This document shows, one piece after another, positions 42,970-52,328 of a stretch of DNA of 64,000 bases. The notes below the pieces were generated by a model. The model made no database searches. It was not told the DNA's origin and worked only from the letters and a program-made list of their open reading frames with translations. Source of the DNA: JAXLYE01 sp046351595 (GTDB lineage: Bacteria > Myxococcota_A > Polyangia > Palsa-1104 > JAEUJZ01). The stretch spans positions 930,001 to 994,000 of the forward strand of contig JAXLYE010000001.1 in NCBI GenBank assembly GCA_046351595.1, given 5' to 3'. The position numbers and the translations under genes were made by a program. The number at the start of each line of letters is the position of its first letter. The stretch's first letter is position 1.

Positions 42970-45900
42970 ATGCTGGCCCTACCGCCGCGGCGCGGTGATC
43001 AGAAGAGGGACGGGTTGAGCGCCAAGGATCCCAAAGAAGGAGCCAGAGCCCCCGGTCAGAAGCCGATCCCGGCCTCCGGGTCCGGCCTGGAGCTGCGTCC
43101 GCGTCCTACCGATAGCCGCCGCTCGGCCGGTGAGGGCGACGCGCTCGTGCTCGGCGACTCGGCGATCTTCGAGCTGGACGAGGCCGCGCGCAGCAGCCGC
43201 TCGTCGCTCCCCGGCAGCAGCCCGAGCGCGGGCTCGGTGTCGGACTCTGGCTCGGGCAGCGGCACGCTGCTGGTCGAGAGCGATGTGATGGTCGGCGAGG
43301 AGGCATCCGCCTCGCCCCAGGGCCCGACCCCGGGCGCGCGGCGCGAGCTCTCGCTCGGCGCCATGGCGACGGTGCGGGCCGAGGCGCCGCAGCTGCTCCT
43401 GCGCGCCGAGCTCGGCTCGGGCGAGCTGACGCCGCCGGTCAACCGCACCGTCAACCTGCCGGGCAGCACGGCGCCGCCGGCCGCCTCGGATCCGCACCGC
43501 CGCCCGACGCTGCGCCAGGAGCGCATCCCCGAGGAGCTGCTCGCCCGCCTGCGCGAGGCCGAGCAGCAGCAGCAGCCGGCCGAGCCGTCGCTGACTTCGG
43601 CGCAGTCGCCGGCCGTGACGCCTCCCGAGCCGTCGCGGTCCGAGGCCACCAGCCTGCGCCACGCGCCCTCGCGGCCGGGCCCGGTTCACGGCAGCGATCC
43701 CGAAGGCACGGTGCGGCTGGACGTGCCCGAGGCGACGCGCCAGCTCGCGGTGCCGCGGGCCGAGGCGACGCGCCAGCTCGCGGTGCCGCGCGATCCGATG
43801 CCGACCCTGGTCACGCCGGTGATGCCGCTGTCGCCGCCGGGCGGCGCGACGCCGTCGTCGCCGCCATCGTCGCCGCCGTCGTCTCCGCCATTATCTCCTG
43901 TGCCGGGGCCTGCGCCGGGCGCCGGGCGCTCCTCGCCGTCCCGCGCCGGGGAGTCGACGGTGGTGCTCGGCGAGCGGTCGCTGGGCGCGCTGTCGACGCA
44001 GCAGGTCGAAGCGATGGCGCCGCCCGCCGCCGATTCACCGCGCGAGCCCGAGGGCAGCAGCGAGTTCAGCGACGTCGACGTCAAGGCCACGGCCGTGCGC
44101 CAGGTGTTCCGCGGGCTCGCCGACTCGCCGCCGCGCCCGCGCCGCGAGCGCACGACACGCGTGGTGCTGCGCTCGGTGTTCTCGCTGCACACCCTGGTCG
44201 GGGCGCTGGCGCTCGGCACGGTGCTGGCCGGCGGCTTCATCGGCTACTCCTATTACACCCGCGAGCAGCACCTCACGGGCCTGGTCACCGACGCGCGGGC
44301 CGCCTTCCAGAGCGCGCTCGTGCGCGGCCGGCTGGTCGACTTCATCGACGCCGAGGCGCGGCTGCGGGCGCGCATCGAGGCGGTGCCGACCGACTCGGGC
44401 GCGCGACGGGCGCGGGCGTTCGTGCTGCAGGCGGTGCGCTACGAGTTCGGCGGCGGCCCGGCCCTGCCCGACGGCGACTGGGAGCAGGAGGCGCTGGGCG
44501 TGACCCGCCAGATCGAGAGCGAGCGCGGCGCCGTCCCGCGCTCGGCGCTGCTCTTGGCGGCGCTGGCGCAGGGCGACCTCCAGGGCGCCGAGCAGCACCT
44601 GCGGCTCCTGCCGCGCGAGCCTGCCGACGAGGAGTACACGCTGCCGGCGGGGCTGCTCGACTACCTCTCGGGGCAGGTCGCGATGCTGGGCGGCCGACCG
44701 GACGAGGCGGCGGCGGCGGTGCGGCGCGCGGTCGAGCGCTCGCCGCTGCCGTGGTGGCAGCGCCGCCTCGGGTTCTGGCTGCTGCGCCTCGGACAGGAGG
44801 AGCAGGGGCGGATGCTGCTGCACGCCGCGCAGGGCCGCGAGCCCGAGCTGTGCGGCGCCCAGATCGACCTCGCCTACGCCCGCGGCACCACCGGCGAGCC
44901 GTCGGTGCGCACCGAGGCACGGCGCAAGCTGCAGGGCCTGACCGAGCCGCCGCGCATCGGCCAGGATCTGTGCGGGCGCGCCGAGCGGGCGCGGGCCGCG
45001 GTGCTGGCCTCGGAGCTGATCCTGCGCGAGGACACCACCGCGCGCGGCCAGGCGCGGGCGCTGCTCAAGCAGGCGCAGGCCGTGGCGCCGGCCTCGGATC
45101 TGGTGCTGCGCGAGGAGCTGGCCGAGGCGCTGCTCGCGGCCGGCGACGCCGAGGCCGCGGTGGCGCAGCTGCGCGACGTCCTCGGGCGGCTGCCGCAGCG
45201 CCGGTCGAGCCGGCTCCTTCTGGCGCGGGCGCTCTTGCGGGCCAAGCGCGCGCACGACGCGCTGCAGGCGCTGGAGCCGCTGCTCGGGACACGCGCGGGC
45301 AAGGCCATCGACCTCGAGGCGCTGCTGCTCAAGGCACGGGCGCTTCTGCAGCAGAGCGATACGCTGGAGGCGAGGCAAGAGGTAGCGCGCGTGCTCGAGT
45401 CGGCTGGCCCGCAGCAGCCCGGGGTGCGCTTCGCGGCGCAGCTGCTCCTCGGTGAGATCGACCTGTCGCTGCACGAGCTGGCCTCGGCGCGCCGGGTGCT
45501 GGAGCCGCTCATGCAGCAGCTCAGCGCGCCGGGCGGGCGCGGGCCGCGGCCGGGGCGCGAGCAGCAGATCGACGCGCAGCTCATCTGGGCGCAGCTGCTC
45601 CTCATGCAGCAGCCGCCGCAGACCGGCGAGGCGCGGGCCCTGCTCGAGGCGGTGCGGACGCAGGCGCCCGAGCGCGTCGAGGCGCGCCTCCTGCTCGGGC
45701 GGCTCTTGCGCGAGCTCGGCGTCTGGTCGCAGGCCGAGCAGGAGCTGACCGCGGCGCTGCGTGCCGACGAGCAGTCCGGTCTGGCTCGGCGCGAGCTGGC
45801 GACGCTCCTGCTACTGCGCGGCGATCCGGCGCGGGCGCGCGAGCAGTTCGCGGCGCTCTTGCGCGACGAGCAGGACGCGGATCTGCACATCCTCACGGCG

Positions 45901-46407
45901 CGCGCGCAGCGGCTCGACGGCGCACCGGCCGACGCACTGCAGACGCTGCAGCAGGTGCGGCGCAGCCGCGGCGAGGTGACGACCAAGTACGACGAGGCGC
46001 TGCTCGCCGAGCGGGCGCGGGCCCTGCTGGCTCTGGGACGGTCGGCCGAGGTGGTGGGGCTTTTGCGCGCGCCGGTGCTGGACGCGGCGCAGCTCAAGCA
46101 CCCGACGCTGCCGGCGCTCTTGGCGCGGGCGCACGTGGCGCAGGCGCAGGCGACGCCGGCGCAGCGGCAGTCCGAGCTCGTGCGCACCAAGCAGATCCTG
46201 CAGCGCGTGCCGCCGGCCCAGGCGAGCGACCCCGACATCCGCCTCGCCGTCGGTGAGCTGCTCGCGGCCGAGCGCAACGTCGCGGCCGCGCGGTCGGTGC
46301 TCGGCGCGCTGATCAGCCAGCTCGAGACCGTGGCCGCCAACGGCACCGGCGAGGAGGCGTCGCTGCGCCAGCAGGCCCAGCGCCTGCTCGAGAAGCTCGG
46401 GCCTTAG
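42970..46407 (+). CDS. Membrane-anchored TPR protein (about 1,145 residues)
   Basis: The first ~400 residues are Ser/Pro/Glu-rich and disordered, with a short repeat (EATRQLAVPR, two copies). One membrane helix follows (about residue 410, LVGALALGTVLAGGFIGYSYYT). About 700 residues of TPR-like helices then lie on the outer side of the membrane (for example ALLAERARALLALGRSAEVVGLL). Function unknown; scaffolds of this type serve motility and secretion machines in myxobacteria (inference). The start is uncertain: the ATG at 42970 has no clear ribosome site, while a TTG at 43015 follows a purine-rich AGAAGAGGGACGGG and may be the true start. It converges on the GldFG-like gene, with only 3 bp between stops. 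Confidence 0.8.
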   Translation: MLALPPRRGDQKRDGLSAKDPKEGARAPGQKPIPASGSGLELRPRPTDSRRSAGEGDALVLGDSAIFELDEAARSSRSSLPGSSPSAGSVSDSGSGSGTLLVESDVMVGEEASASPQGPTPGARRELSLGAMATVRAEAPQLLLRAELGSGELTPPVNRTVNLPGSTAPPAASDPHRRPTLRQERIPEELLARLREAEQQQQPAEPSLTSAQSPAVTPPEPSRSEATSLRHAPSRPGPVHGSDPEGTVRLDVPEATRQLAVPRAEATRQLAVPRDPMPTLVTPVMPLSPPGGATPSSPPSSPPSSPPLSPVPGPAPGAGRSSPSRAGESTVVLGERSLGALSTQQVEAMAPPAADSPREPEGSSEFSDVDVKATAVRQVFRGLADSPPRPRRERTTRVVLRSVFSLHTLVGALALGTVLAGGFIGYSYYTREQHLTGLVTDARAAFQSALVRGRLVDFIDAEARLRARIEAVPTDSGARRARAFVLQAVRYEFGGGPALPDGDWEQEALGVTRQIESERGAVPRSALLLAALAQGDLQGAEQHLRLLPREPADEEYTLPAGLLDYLSGQVAMLGGRPDEAAAAVRRAVERSPLPWWQRRLGFWLLRLGQEEQGRMLLHAAQGREPELCGAQIDLAYARGTTGEPSVRTEARRKLQGLTEPPRIGQDLCGRAERARAAVLASELILREDTTARGQARALLKQAQAVAPASDLVLREELAEALLAAGDAEAAVAQLRDVLGRLPQRRSSRLLLARALLRAKRAHDALQALEPLLGTRAGKAIDLEALLLKARALLQQSDTLEARQEVARVLESAGPQQPGVRFAAQLLLGEIDLSLHELASARRVLEPLMQQLSAPGGRGPRPGREQQIDAQLIWAQLLLMQQPPQTGEARALLEAVRTQAPERVEARLLLGRLLRELGVWSQAEQELTAALRADEQSGLARRELATLLLLRGDPARAREQFAALLRDEQDADLHILTARAQRLDGAPADALQTLQQVRRSRGEVTTKYDEALLAERARALLALGRSAEVVGLLRAPVLDAAQLKHPTLPALLARAHVAQAQATPAQRQSELVRTKQILQRVPPAQASDPDIRLAVGELLAAERNVAAARSVLGALISQLETVAANGTGEEASLRQQAQRLLEKLGP

Positions 46408-46410
46408 GCG

Positions 46411-48705
46411 CTAGCGCCGCCGCGCCCGCAGCACCAGCGCGCCGAGCAGCAGCAGCAGCCCGGGCAGCGCGAGCACCAGGAGCACGAAGCGTCGGCTCGA
46501 CTGGCCCTCGGGCACGACCAGGCGCAGCTGCGACGGCTCCTTGGCGGCGATGCCGACCTGGACGTCAGCGTCGGTGAGCCACTGCACCGCGTGCAGGAGC
46601 AGGTCGCGGTTCCACAGCACCAGCCCGTCGTTCCACGCCATCTGCGCCGAGCCGACGACCACCACCCGCCCGGCCGGCGCGCCCGCGGCTGCCTTGGACT
46701 CGCTCGCGACGAGCAGCGGCACCGGGCCGGTTTCGTCGATACGCGGCGTCAGCTCGAGCTGGCCCTCGCGCACCGCCGCGGGATCGGTCTCGCCGAAGCC
46801 GAGGTCCGAGGTGTGCACGAGCTCGCGCGCGCGCCAGGCCGCCGCGGACTCGGGCGTCGCCGCCACCGCGTGCACCGGCCGCGCCAGCGTCCACAGCGTG
46901 CGCTTGCCGACGAGCGGCGCCGTGATCGGGTGATCGGCGTAGCCCTGCTCGACGACGATGCCGAAGCCGTCGCCGATGGCGCTGCGCGGGTCCGTGGCCA
47001 CGGCGTGGCCGAGCCGCACGCCGGCGCGCAGCAGCAGCGGCTCCAGGCCCGTGTCGAGGAAGTGCGTGGCGTTGCGATCGAGCAGCGCGCCGAGCAGCAG
47101 CAGCAGGCGGCCGCCGCCGTCGAGGTAGCCCGACAACGCACCGACCTCGTCGGCGAGCAGCGGGCGCTGCGGACCGACGAGCGTGACGACGTCGCAGCCG
47201 CGCAGCCGGGCCGGCGCGCCGCCCTCGGTGGGGTCGGCCAGGTCGAGGGCCCGCAGCGCCAGGTTCTCGCGCCGCAGCGCCGTCGACAGCTCGGACAGGC
47301 CGGCGTTGTCGAGGCCGTCGTACTCGGCCTCGCCGTGGCCGCGCACGAAGCAGAGCGTGCGGGTGCGGCCGGTGGTGACGGTCAGCAGCGCGGCGGCTAG
47401 CGCCTCCTCGCCGAAGAAGCGCCGCAGCGGCGGCTCGCTGCCGAGGGCGGGCGCAGTGTCCGCGGGCAGGCGCTCGAGCTCACCGAGATGCTGGCGCAGG
47501 AGCAGCTTGTGCTGCTCGCCCGACTCGACGATGACCAGGCCGTCGCGCACGTCGGCGGCGTCCAGGTGCAGCCGCTCGGTGAGGAGCCGGACCTTCTCGC
47601 GGTCGCGATCGACGTCGAGCTCGGCGGCCTGCACAGAGCCGCCCGAGGCGCGCTCGGCGCGGGTCACGAGCTCGCGCAGGAGGTCGAACAGCTCGCTGCG
47701 CTCGCCGCTGTCGGCGCGCAGGAGGGTCACGCGCACCGCCTTCTTCTCGCGCCCGAGCTCGGCGAGCAGCGCCTGCGTGCGCGGCTGCAGCGCGTAGAGC
47801 CGGGCCCGCGTCAGATCGCCGCGGTGCGGGTGGCGGGCGCTCAGCACGTTGACCGCGACCAGCAGGCCGAGCGCCAGCGCCGACTCGGCCAGGGTGCGGC
47901 GCAGCGCCGGCCGATCGCCGTGCCGGACGCCGAGGGCGCGCGCCGTGATCACGAGGCACGTGAGCGCGAGCGACAGGTGCAGCACGATGCGCCGGCTGTC
48001 GAGGATGCCGCGCCCGAGCTCGTCCTGCTGCTGGAACAGGTTCAGGTACGCGGCGACGGCGCGCAGCCGCTCGCTCGGCGCGTACAGGTCGGTGAGCAGG
48101 CCGAACAGGAGCCACAGCACGAGCAGCACGAAGGTCAGCGCCGCGGCCAAGAGCTGCGTGCGCATGAGCGTCGAGCACAGGAGGCCGAGCGCCAGCGCCG
48201 ACAGGCCGGTGAGCAGCGTGCCGAGGTAGCCGGCGGCGAGCGGCCCGAGCTCCAGCACCTCGGGCTGGCGCGCGTAGCTGGCGAGGATCGCCGGGTAGAT
48301 CACCGTCGGCAGCCACAGCGCGACGTAGAACAAGAGGGCCGCCGCGAGCTTGCCGGTCGCCACCGCGCTCTCGCGCACCGGCGCGGTGAGCAGCGGCTCG
48401 AGCGTGCCGTGCTGCCGCTCCTCGGCGACGAGGCGCATGGTCACGAGCGCCACCAGGAACAGGAGGAACAGCCAGTACAGGAACGTGCCGCCGAAGAAGT
48501 ACTGCAGCACCGACGACGTCGGCGCCTGGCTGCGGGCCAGCGCCTCGATTAAAAGGAAGAAGCCGTAGCCCTGGACGATCAGGAACAGCGCCGCCAGGGC
48601 GTACGACAGCGGCGAGAGGAAGTAGCCGATGAGCTCGCGCTTGCACGTCGCCCAGGCGACGCGCAGAAAGCCCGGCGGCGTGCGGCCGGCTGGCTCAGGC
48701 GGCAT
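46411..48705 (-). CDS. Fused ABC-2 permease and GldG-like auxiliary protein
   Basis: 764 residues. Residues 1-270 are an ABC-2 permease (ELIGYFLSPLSYALAALFLIVQGYGFFLLIEAL, then EERQHGTLEPLLTAPV), with six membrane segments. A further TM near 290 leads into a large extracytoplasmic GldG/ABC_transp_aux domain (about 300-730: TRARLYALQPRTQALLAELGREKKAVRVTLLRAD), and one C-terminal TM (740-758) is followed by RARRR. GldF and GldG are separate proteins in Bacteroidetes gliding systems; here they are one chain. The substrate is unknown. It overlaps the upstream ATPase gene by 11 bp. Confidence 0.87.
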   Translation of the reverse strand: MPPEPAGRTPPGFLRVAWATCKRELIGYFLSPLSYALAALFLIVQGYGFFLLIEALARSQAPTSSVLQYFFGGTFLYWLFLLFLVALVTMRLVAEERQHGTLEPLLTAPVRESAVATGKLAAALLFYVALWLPTVIYPAILASYARQPEVLELGPLAAGYLGTLLTGLSALALGLLCSTLMRTQLLAAALTFVLLVLWLLFGLLTDLYAPSERLRAVAAYLNLFQQQDELGRGILDSRRIVLHLSLALTCLVITARALGVRHGDRPALRRTLAESALALGLLVAVNVLSARHPHRGDLTRARLYALQPRTQALLAELGREKKAVRVTLLRADSGERSELFDLLRELVTRAERASGGSVQAAELDVDRDREKVRLLTERLHLDAADVRDGLVIVESGEQHKLLLRQHLGELERLPADTAPALGSEPPLRRFFGEEALAAALLTVTTGRTRTLCFVRGHGEAEYDGLDNAGLSELSTALRRENLALRALDLADPTEGGAPARLRGCDVVTLVGPQRPLLADEVGALSGYLDGGGRLLLLLGALLDRNATHFLDTGLEPLLLRAGVRLGHAVATDPRSAIGDGFGIVVEQGYADHPITAPLVGKRTLWTLARPVHAVAATPESAAAWRARELVHTSDLGFGETDPAAVREGQLELTPRIDETGPVPLLVASESKAAAGAPAGRVVVVGSAQMAWNDGLVLWNRDLLLHAVQWLTDADVQVGIAAKEPSQLRLVVPEGQSSRRFVLLVLALPGLLLLLGALVLRARRR

Positions 48706-49711
48706 GCGGCGGTCCTCCCTGCGCCGAGCCCGGGGCCGCGGTCAGCGTGCGGAACAGCGCCTCCAGATCGGTGCGCACCGGCGCGAGCTCGCGCAGCTCG
48801 GCGGCGCTCAGCACGGCCCGCGCCAGCTGCTCGCTGGCCTCGCGGACGTCGACGCCCGGGGCCAGCGTGAGCTCGGCCGCGCGCCCCAGCGGCTCGGCGG
48901 CGCCGTCCGCCTCGGGGCGCAGCGCCACGTCGGTGACGCCCGGGACCGCGGCGAGCGCCCGCTGCAGCGCCGGCTCACCGTCGGGCTCGCGCAGGCGGCA
49001 GCTCAGGGTGACGCGGCCGCGCTCGTGCAGCTGCGCGCGCAGCTCGGCGAGCGTGCCCTGCGCCTTGACGCGGCCGCGCGCGAGGATCACCAGGCGGTGG
49101 CAGATCGACTCGACCTCGGGCAGCACGTGCGTCGACAGGATGACGGCGCGGTCGCGGGCCAGCGCGGCGATGCCGTCGAGCGCCTCGCGCCGCTGGTGCG
49201 GATCGAGGCCGTCGGTCGGCTCGTCGAGCAGGAGCACCGGCGGGTCGCCGAGCAGCGCGTCCGCCAGGCCGACGCGCTGGCGGTAGCCCTTGGACAGCTG
49301 GCCGATGATCCGCCGCGCCACGTCGCCCAGGCGCGCCGCCTGCAGCACCGACTCGAGCGCGGCCTGTTGCGCGCGCGGGGCGACGCCCTTGAGCTCGGCC
49401 CGGTAGCGCAGGTACTCGACGACCCGCAGCTCGGGCGGCAGCGGCACCTGCTCGGGCAGGTAGCCGACCTGCGCCCGCGCCCGCAGCGAGTCGGCGCCGA
49501 CGTCCAGGCCGGCGATGCGGGCCGCGCCGGAGCTCGGCGCCAGGTAGCCGGACAGGATGCGCAGCGCCGTGGTCTTGCCCGCGCCGTTGGCGCCGAGAAG
49601 CCCGAGCACCTCGCCGCGCTCGACGGTGAACGAGACGTCCGTGAGCGCCGCCAGGCTGCCGCGCCCCGCGGCGAAGACCTTGCCGACCCGCTCGACCTCC
49701 ACCAGCGCCAT
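48695..49711 (-). CDS. ABC transporter ATP-binding protein, GldA-like
   Basis: 338 residues. The Walker A GANGAGKTTALRILSGYL, signature LSKGYRQRVGLADALLGDP, Walker B VLLLDEPTDGLD and switch His (VILSTHVLPE) are intact. The extra C-terminal ~100 residues fit ATPases of GldA/NatA-type exporters. It partners the fused GldFG-like permease. The ATG at 49711 has AAGGA upstream, and a perfect 18-bp palindrome ends 15 bp before the start codon. Confidence 0.92.
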   Translation of the reverse strand: MALVEVERVGKVFAAGRGSLAALTDVSFTVERGEVLGLLGANGAGKTTALRILSGYLAPSSGAARIAGLDVGADSLRARAQVGYLPEQVPLPPELRVVEYLRYRAELKGVAPRAQQAALESVLQAARLGDVARRIIGQLSKGYRQRVGLADALLGDPPVLLLDEPTDGLDPHQRREALDGIAALARDRAVILSTHVLPEVESICHRLVILARGRVKAQGTLAELRAQLHERGRVTLSCRLREPDGEPALQRALAAVPGVTDVALRPEADGAAEPLGRAAELTLAPGVDVREASEQLARAVLSAAELRELAPVRTDLEALFRTLTAAPGSAQGGPPHAA

Positions 49712-49725
49712 GCCGACGTCCTTAC

Positions 49726-49743
49726 GTCCGGTCAGGACCGGAC
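49726..49743. promoter_or_regulatory. Perfect palindrome upstream of the GldA-like gene
   Basis: GTCCGGTC-AG-GACCGGAC is a perfect 8-bp inverted repeat with a 2-bp centre, close to the ATG at 49711 on the minus strand. It could be an operator, or a hairpin in the leader that affects translation. Confidence 0.45.
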
Positions 49744-49889
49744 CCGTGCCGTTTCTCCATCGGAGAGCGCATCAGGGAAGGAGGGAGCCGCCGCGGCCCC
49801 GGGTGCTGCGGGCCTGCTGCGGGCCTGCCGCGAGCCCCCGGGGTGTTTTGCCAGGTGTCTTGCCCGGGTCTTCTGCCAGGACTTTTGGG

Positions 49890-49972
49890 TGCCGAAGGAG
49901 GGAGTCGAACCCTCATGTCCCGTAGGACGAGGGATTTTGAGTCCCCTGCGTCTGCCATTCCGCCACTTCGGC
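49890..49972 (-). tRNA. trnL: tRNA-Leu (anticodon CAA)
   Basis: 83 nt. The acceptor stem GCCGAAG/CTTCGGC is perfect, with discriminator A. The D-arm contains GGCGGAATGGCAGACGC, the anticodon stem is closed around CTCAAAA (anticodon CAA, reading UUG), and the long variable arm and a T-arm with GGTTCGACTCC make it a class II tRNA-Leu. CCA is not encoded. Confidence 0.95.
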
Positions 49973-50149
49973 CGCGTCCCCACACCGACAAGAAGCACGC
50001 CAAGAAGAACGAGAGAACCTGACTGAAACCGGGCGGGGACCCACGAGAACAGCGGCACCCTACCACAGCGCGCTTACGGCCGTCACGCGGAAATCGGCCT
50101 TTGACGCCCGCCCAAGGGGGACGGTAAAGTTCGCGCAAGCGAGGCGTGT

Positions 50150-50803
50150 GTGACGAGACTGATCGACCTGATTGCGGTGCTCATCGTGGCCCTGCTCGTG
50201 CTGCTGCCGCAGCCGGGCGTGGTGGTGCAGCCGGCGCTCGTGGGCGATAAGGCCGACCTCGATCGCCTCGCGGTGTTGGAAGACGCGGTGTTCCGCGCGC
50301 CCGACGACGTCGAGGCCGCGGTCGAGCTCGGGCGGGTCTACCTGCGGGCCGAGCAGCCGGCGTGGGCGCTGGCCGTGCTGCGGCCGCACCTGGGCGCCGG
50401 CGACTACCGGGTGCACCAGGTCATGGCCTCGGCGTACGCGACGCTGCTGAAGCCGGACCTGGCGCTCAAGGAGGCCGAGGCCGGCATCAAGGCGTGCGAG
50501 ACCGCGGGGCCGCGCTGCCCCGAGCCGGCGTTCATCCGCCTGCAGTACATCGCCAACCTGGTGCGCGACCTGGCGCAGCTCGGCATCGATCCGGCGCGCG
50601 AGCCGCTCAAGGCCAAGCTGCGCGTGCAGGCCGAGCTCCGCGCCGCCAAGGCGCTGCCGCCTTCGCCGTCTGGCGCGTCGGGGAAGCCCGTGGCCCCGCC
50701 CGCGCCCAACAAGTCACCGGCCCCGGTCCCGGCCCCGCCCGCGCCCCCGTCGGCCCCATCGGCCCCGCCGGGGACCGGCGCTGCAAGCCCGCATGCTCCG
50801 TAA
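50150..50803 (+). CDS. TPR-like protein with N-terminal membrane anchor
   Basis: 217 residues. An N-terminal hydrophobic helix (LIDLIAVLIVALLVLLPQPGVVV) is followed by a helical TPR-like region (DVEAAVELGRVYLRAEQPAWALAVLRPHLG, RVHQVMASAYATLLKPDLALKEAEAGI) and a Pro/Ala-rich C-terminal tail. It is probably tethered to the inner membrane with the TPR part outside (inference). The start is a GTG at 50150. The stop overlaps the next gene by 11 bp, suggesting an operon of envelope proteins. Confidence 0.75.
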   Translation: MTRLIDLIAVLIVALLVLLPQPGVVVQPALVGDKADLDRLAVLEDAVFRAPDDVEAAVELGRVYLRAEQPAWALAVLRPHLGAGDYRVHQVMASAYATLLKPDLALKEAEAGIKACETAGPRCPEPAFIRLQYIANLVRDLAQLGIDPAREPLKAKLRVQAELRAAKALPPSPSGASGKPVAPPAPNKSPAPVPAPPAPPSAPSAPPGTGAASPHAP

Positions 50804-51335
50804 CCCGCTCGCCGCCCGGCCCGCCCTGGCCCGCTCCGCGGCTACGCCGGCCCTGCGCCGACGGGCGCTGCTGGGGCTGTTGCCGCTCGGGCTGGGTGTG
50901 CTCGGGCTGGGCTGCACGCAGCTGCAGTCGGCGCCGCAGGCCCCGGCCCGGTCCGCGAGCTCCGAGGTGATCTTCCAGCCGTCCTCGGGCGGCTCGCCGT
51001 GGCGGGTCAAGGTCGAGCTGGCCCGCACCCCCGAGGAGCTGATGCGCGGCCTGATGTACCGCCGCTCGCTCGGCGCCGACGAGGGGATGCTGTTCCTGTT
51101 CCCGCGCGCGGAGCTCCGCCGCTTCTGGATGCGCAACACGTATATCCCGCTCGACATGGTGTTCCTCGACAGCAACCGCGTCGTCGTCGGGATCGAGGAG
51201 AACGCGGTGCCGCTCGACGAGACCAGCCGCGGCCCGGACACCCCGGCGCAGTACGTGGTCGAGGTCCGCGGCGGCCTGGCGCGCCAGCACGGCCTCGGCA
51301 TCGGCGCGCGCGCCGAGTTCCGCAGCGTCGAGTAG
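50793..51335 (+). CDS. DUF192-family lipoprotein
   Basis: 180 residues. A twin-Arg-rich leader (ALRRRALLGLLPLGLGVLGLGC) ends in a lipobox. The DUF192 domain follows, with its typical core RTPEELMRGLMYRRSLGADEGMLFLFPRAELRRFWMRNTYIPLDMVFLDSNRVVVGI and VVEVRGGLARQHGLGIG. DUF192 proteins are exported and small; the molecular role is unknown. Overlaps the preceding gene by 11 bp. Confidence 0.9.
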   Translation: MLRNPLAARPALARSAATPALRRRALLGLLPLGLGVLGLGCTQLQSAPQAPARSASSEVIFQPSSGGSPWRVKVELARTPEELMRGLMYRRSLGADEGMLFLFPRAELRRFWMRNTYIPLDMVFLDSNRVVVGIEENAVPLDETSRGPDTPAQYVVEVRGGLARQHGLGIGARAEFRSVE

Positions 51336-51370
51336 CGACCCCGCGGGCCCGACGAAAGAGGAGGCGACGG

Positions 51371-52312
51371 ATGCGCTCACCTTATGGTTTCTCTATAGCC
51401 CGGCCGCAGGCGCGCGCCGGGCAGCGGCCCGGCGGCCTGCTGCTCGTCGGGGGTGCGCTGGCCGTGGCGGCGACCGGGACCGCGGCGCTGGCTCAGCCAG
51501 CGAGCCCTCCTTTGGCCAAGCCCGCGGCCCCGGCGGCGGCTCCGGCAAAGCCTGCCGCGCCAGCAGCATCCCAGCCCGCGCCGGCTGCGGCCAAGCCCGC
51601 CGCGGCTCCGGCCGTCGTGCGGCCCGCGGTCGCGGCCAAGCCCGGGGCAGCGCCTGCGCTCGCGGCCAAGCCCGGCACCGCGCCCGCTGCCAAAGTCGAG
51701 CCGCCGACGGGTCCGTTCACCCTCGCGCAGGCGACCGCCGGCCTCGCCGGAACCGGGCCGCTGGTCGCGACGCTGGAGATCACGCGCGAGGCCAAGCCGG
51801 TCGGCGTGCTGCGCTGCGAGCTGTTCGCCGACAAGGCGCCGCTCACCGTCGCCAACTTCGTCGGCCTCGCGCGCGGGCTGCGGCCCTACGTCGATCCCGT
51901 CACCAAGCAGTGGGTGCGCCGGCCGCTGCTCGACGGGAACACAATCCACCGCACCGTGCCCGACGTGCTCATCCAGGCCGGCGACCCGCAGTGCACGCTC
52001 GACGTGAGCTGCCGCGGGCTGCCCGGCGCCGGCGAGCCCGGCTACACCCTGCCCGACGAGCCGCGCCCCGAGCTGCGCTTCGATCGCGCCGGCCTGCTCG
52101 CCATGGCCCACCGCGGCCCCGGCACCGCCGGCTCGCAGTTCTTCATCACCGCCGCCGAGGCGCCGTGGCTGAGCGGCAGCCACACCATCTTCGGCGCCTG
52201 CGAGCCCGTGGAGCTGGTCAAGCAGATCTCGCGCAGCGAGTCCGGCCCCCGCGACATCCCTTTAGTTCCCGTCCTTATCAAGAAAGCCACCATCGCCCAC
52301 AAGGGCAAATAA
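51371..52312 (+). CDS. Cyclophilin-type peptidyl-prolyl isomerase, exported
   Basis: 313 residues. A signal peptide (RPGGLLLVGGALAVAATGTAALA) and a roughly 70-residue Ala/Pro/Lys low-complexity linker precede the cyclophilin domain (from about residue 130). Active-site blocks are recognisable: GNTIHRTVPDVLIQAGDP (FHR...GGDP), GTAGSQFFIT and LSGSHTIFGAC. A GAGGAG ribosome site lies just before the ATG at 51371. It would assist folding of exported proteins in the envelope. The last conserved Trp region of human CypA is replaced by His/Ser, as in many bacterial enzymes. Confidence 0.9.
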   Translation: MRSPYGFSIARPQARAGQRPGGLLLVGGALAVAATGTAALAQPASPPLAKPAAPAAAPAKPAAPAASQPAPAAAKPAAAPAVVRPAVAAKPGAAPALAAKPGTAPAAKVEPPTGPFTLAQATAGLAGTGPLVATLEITREAKPVGVLRCELFADKAPLTVANFVGLARGLRPYVDPVTKQWVRRPLLDGNTIHRTVPDVLIQAGDPQCTLDVSCRGLPGAGEPGYTLPDEPRPELRFDRAGLLAMAHRGPGTAGSQFFITAAEAPWLSGSHTIFGACEPVELVKQISRSESGPRDIPLVPVLIKKATIAHKGK

Positions 52313-52328
52313 GGTCCGACGTTTCGAG

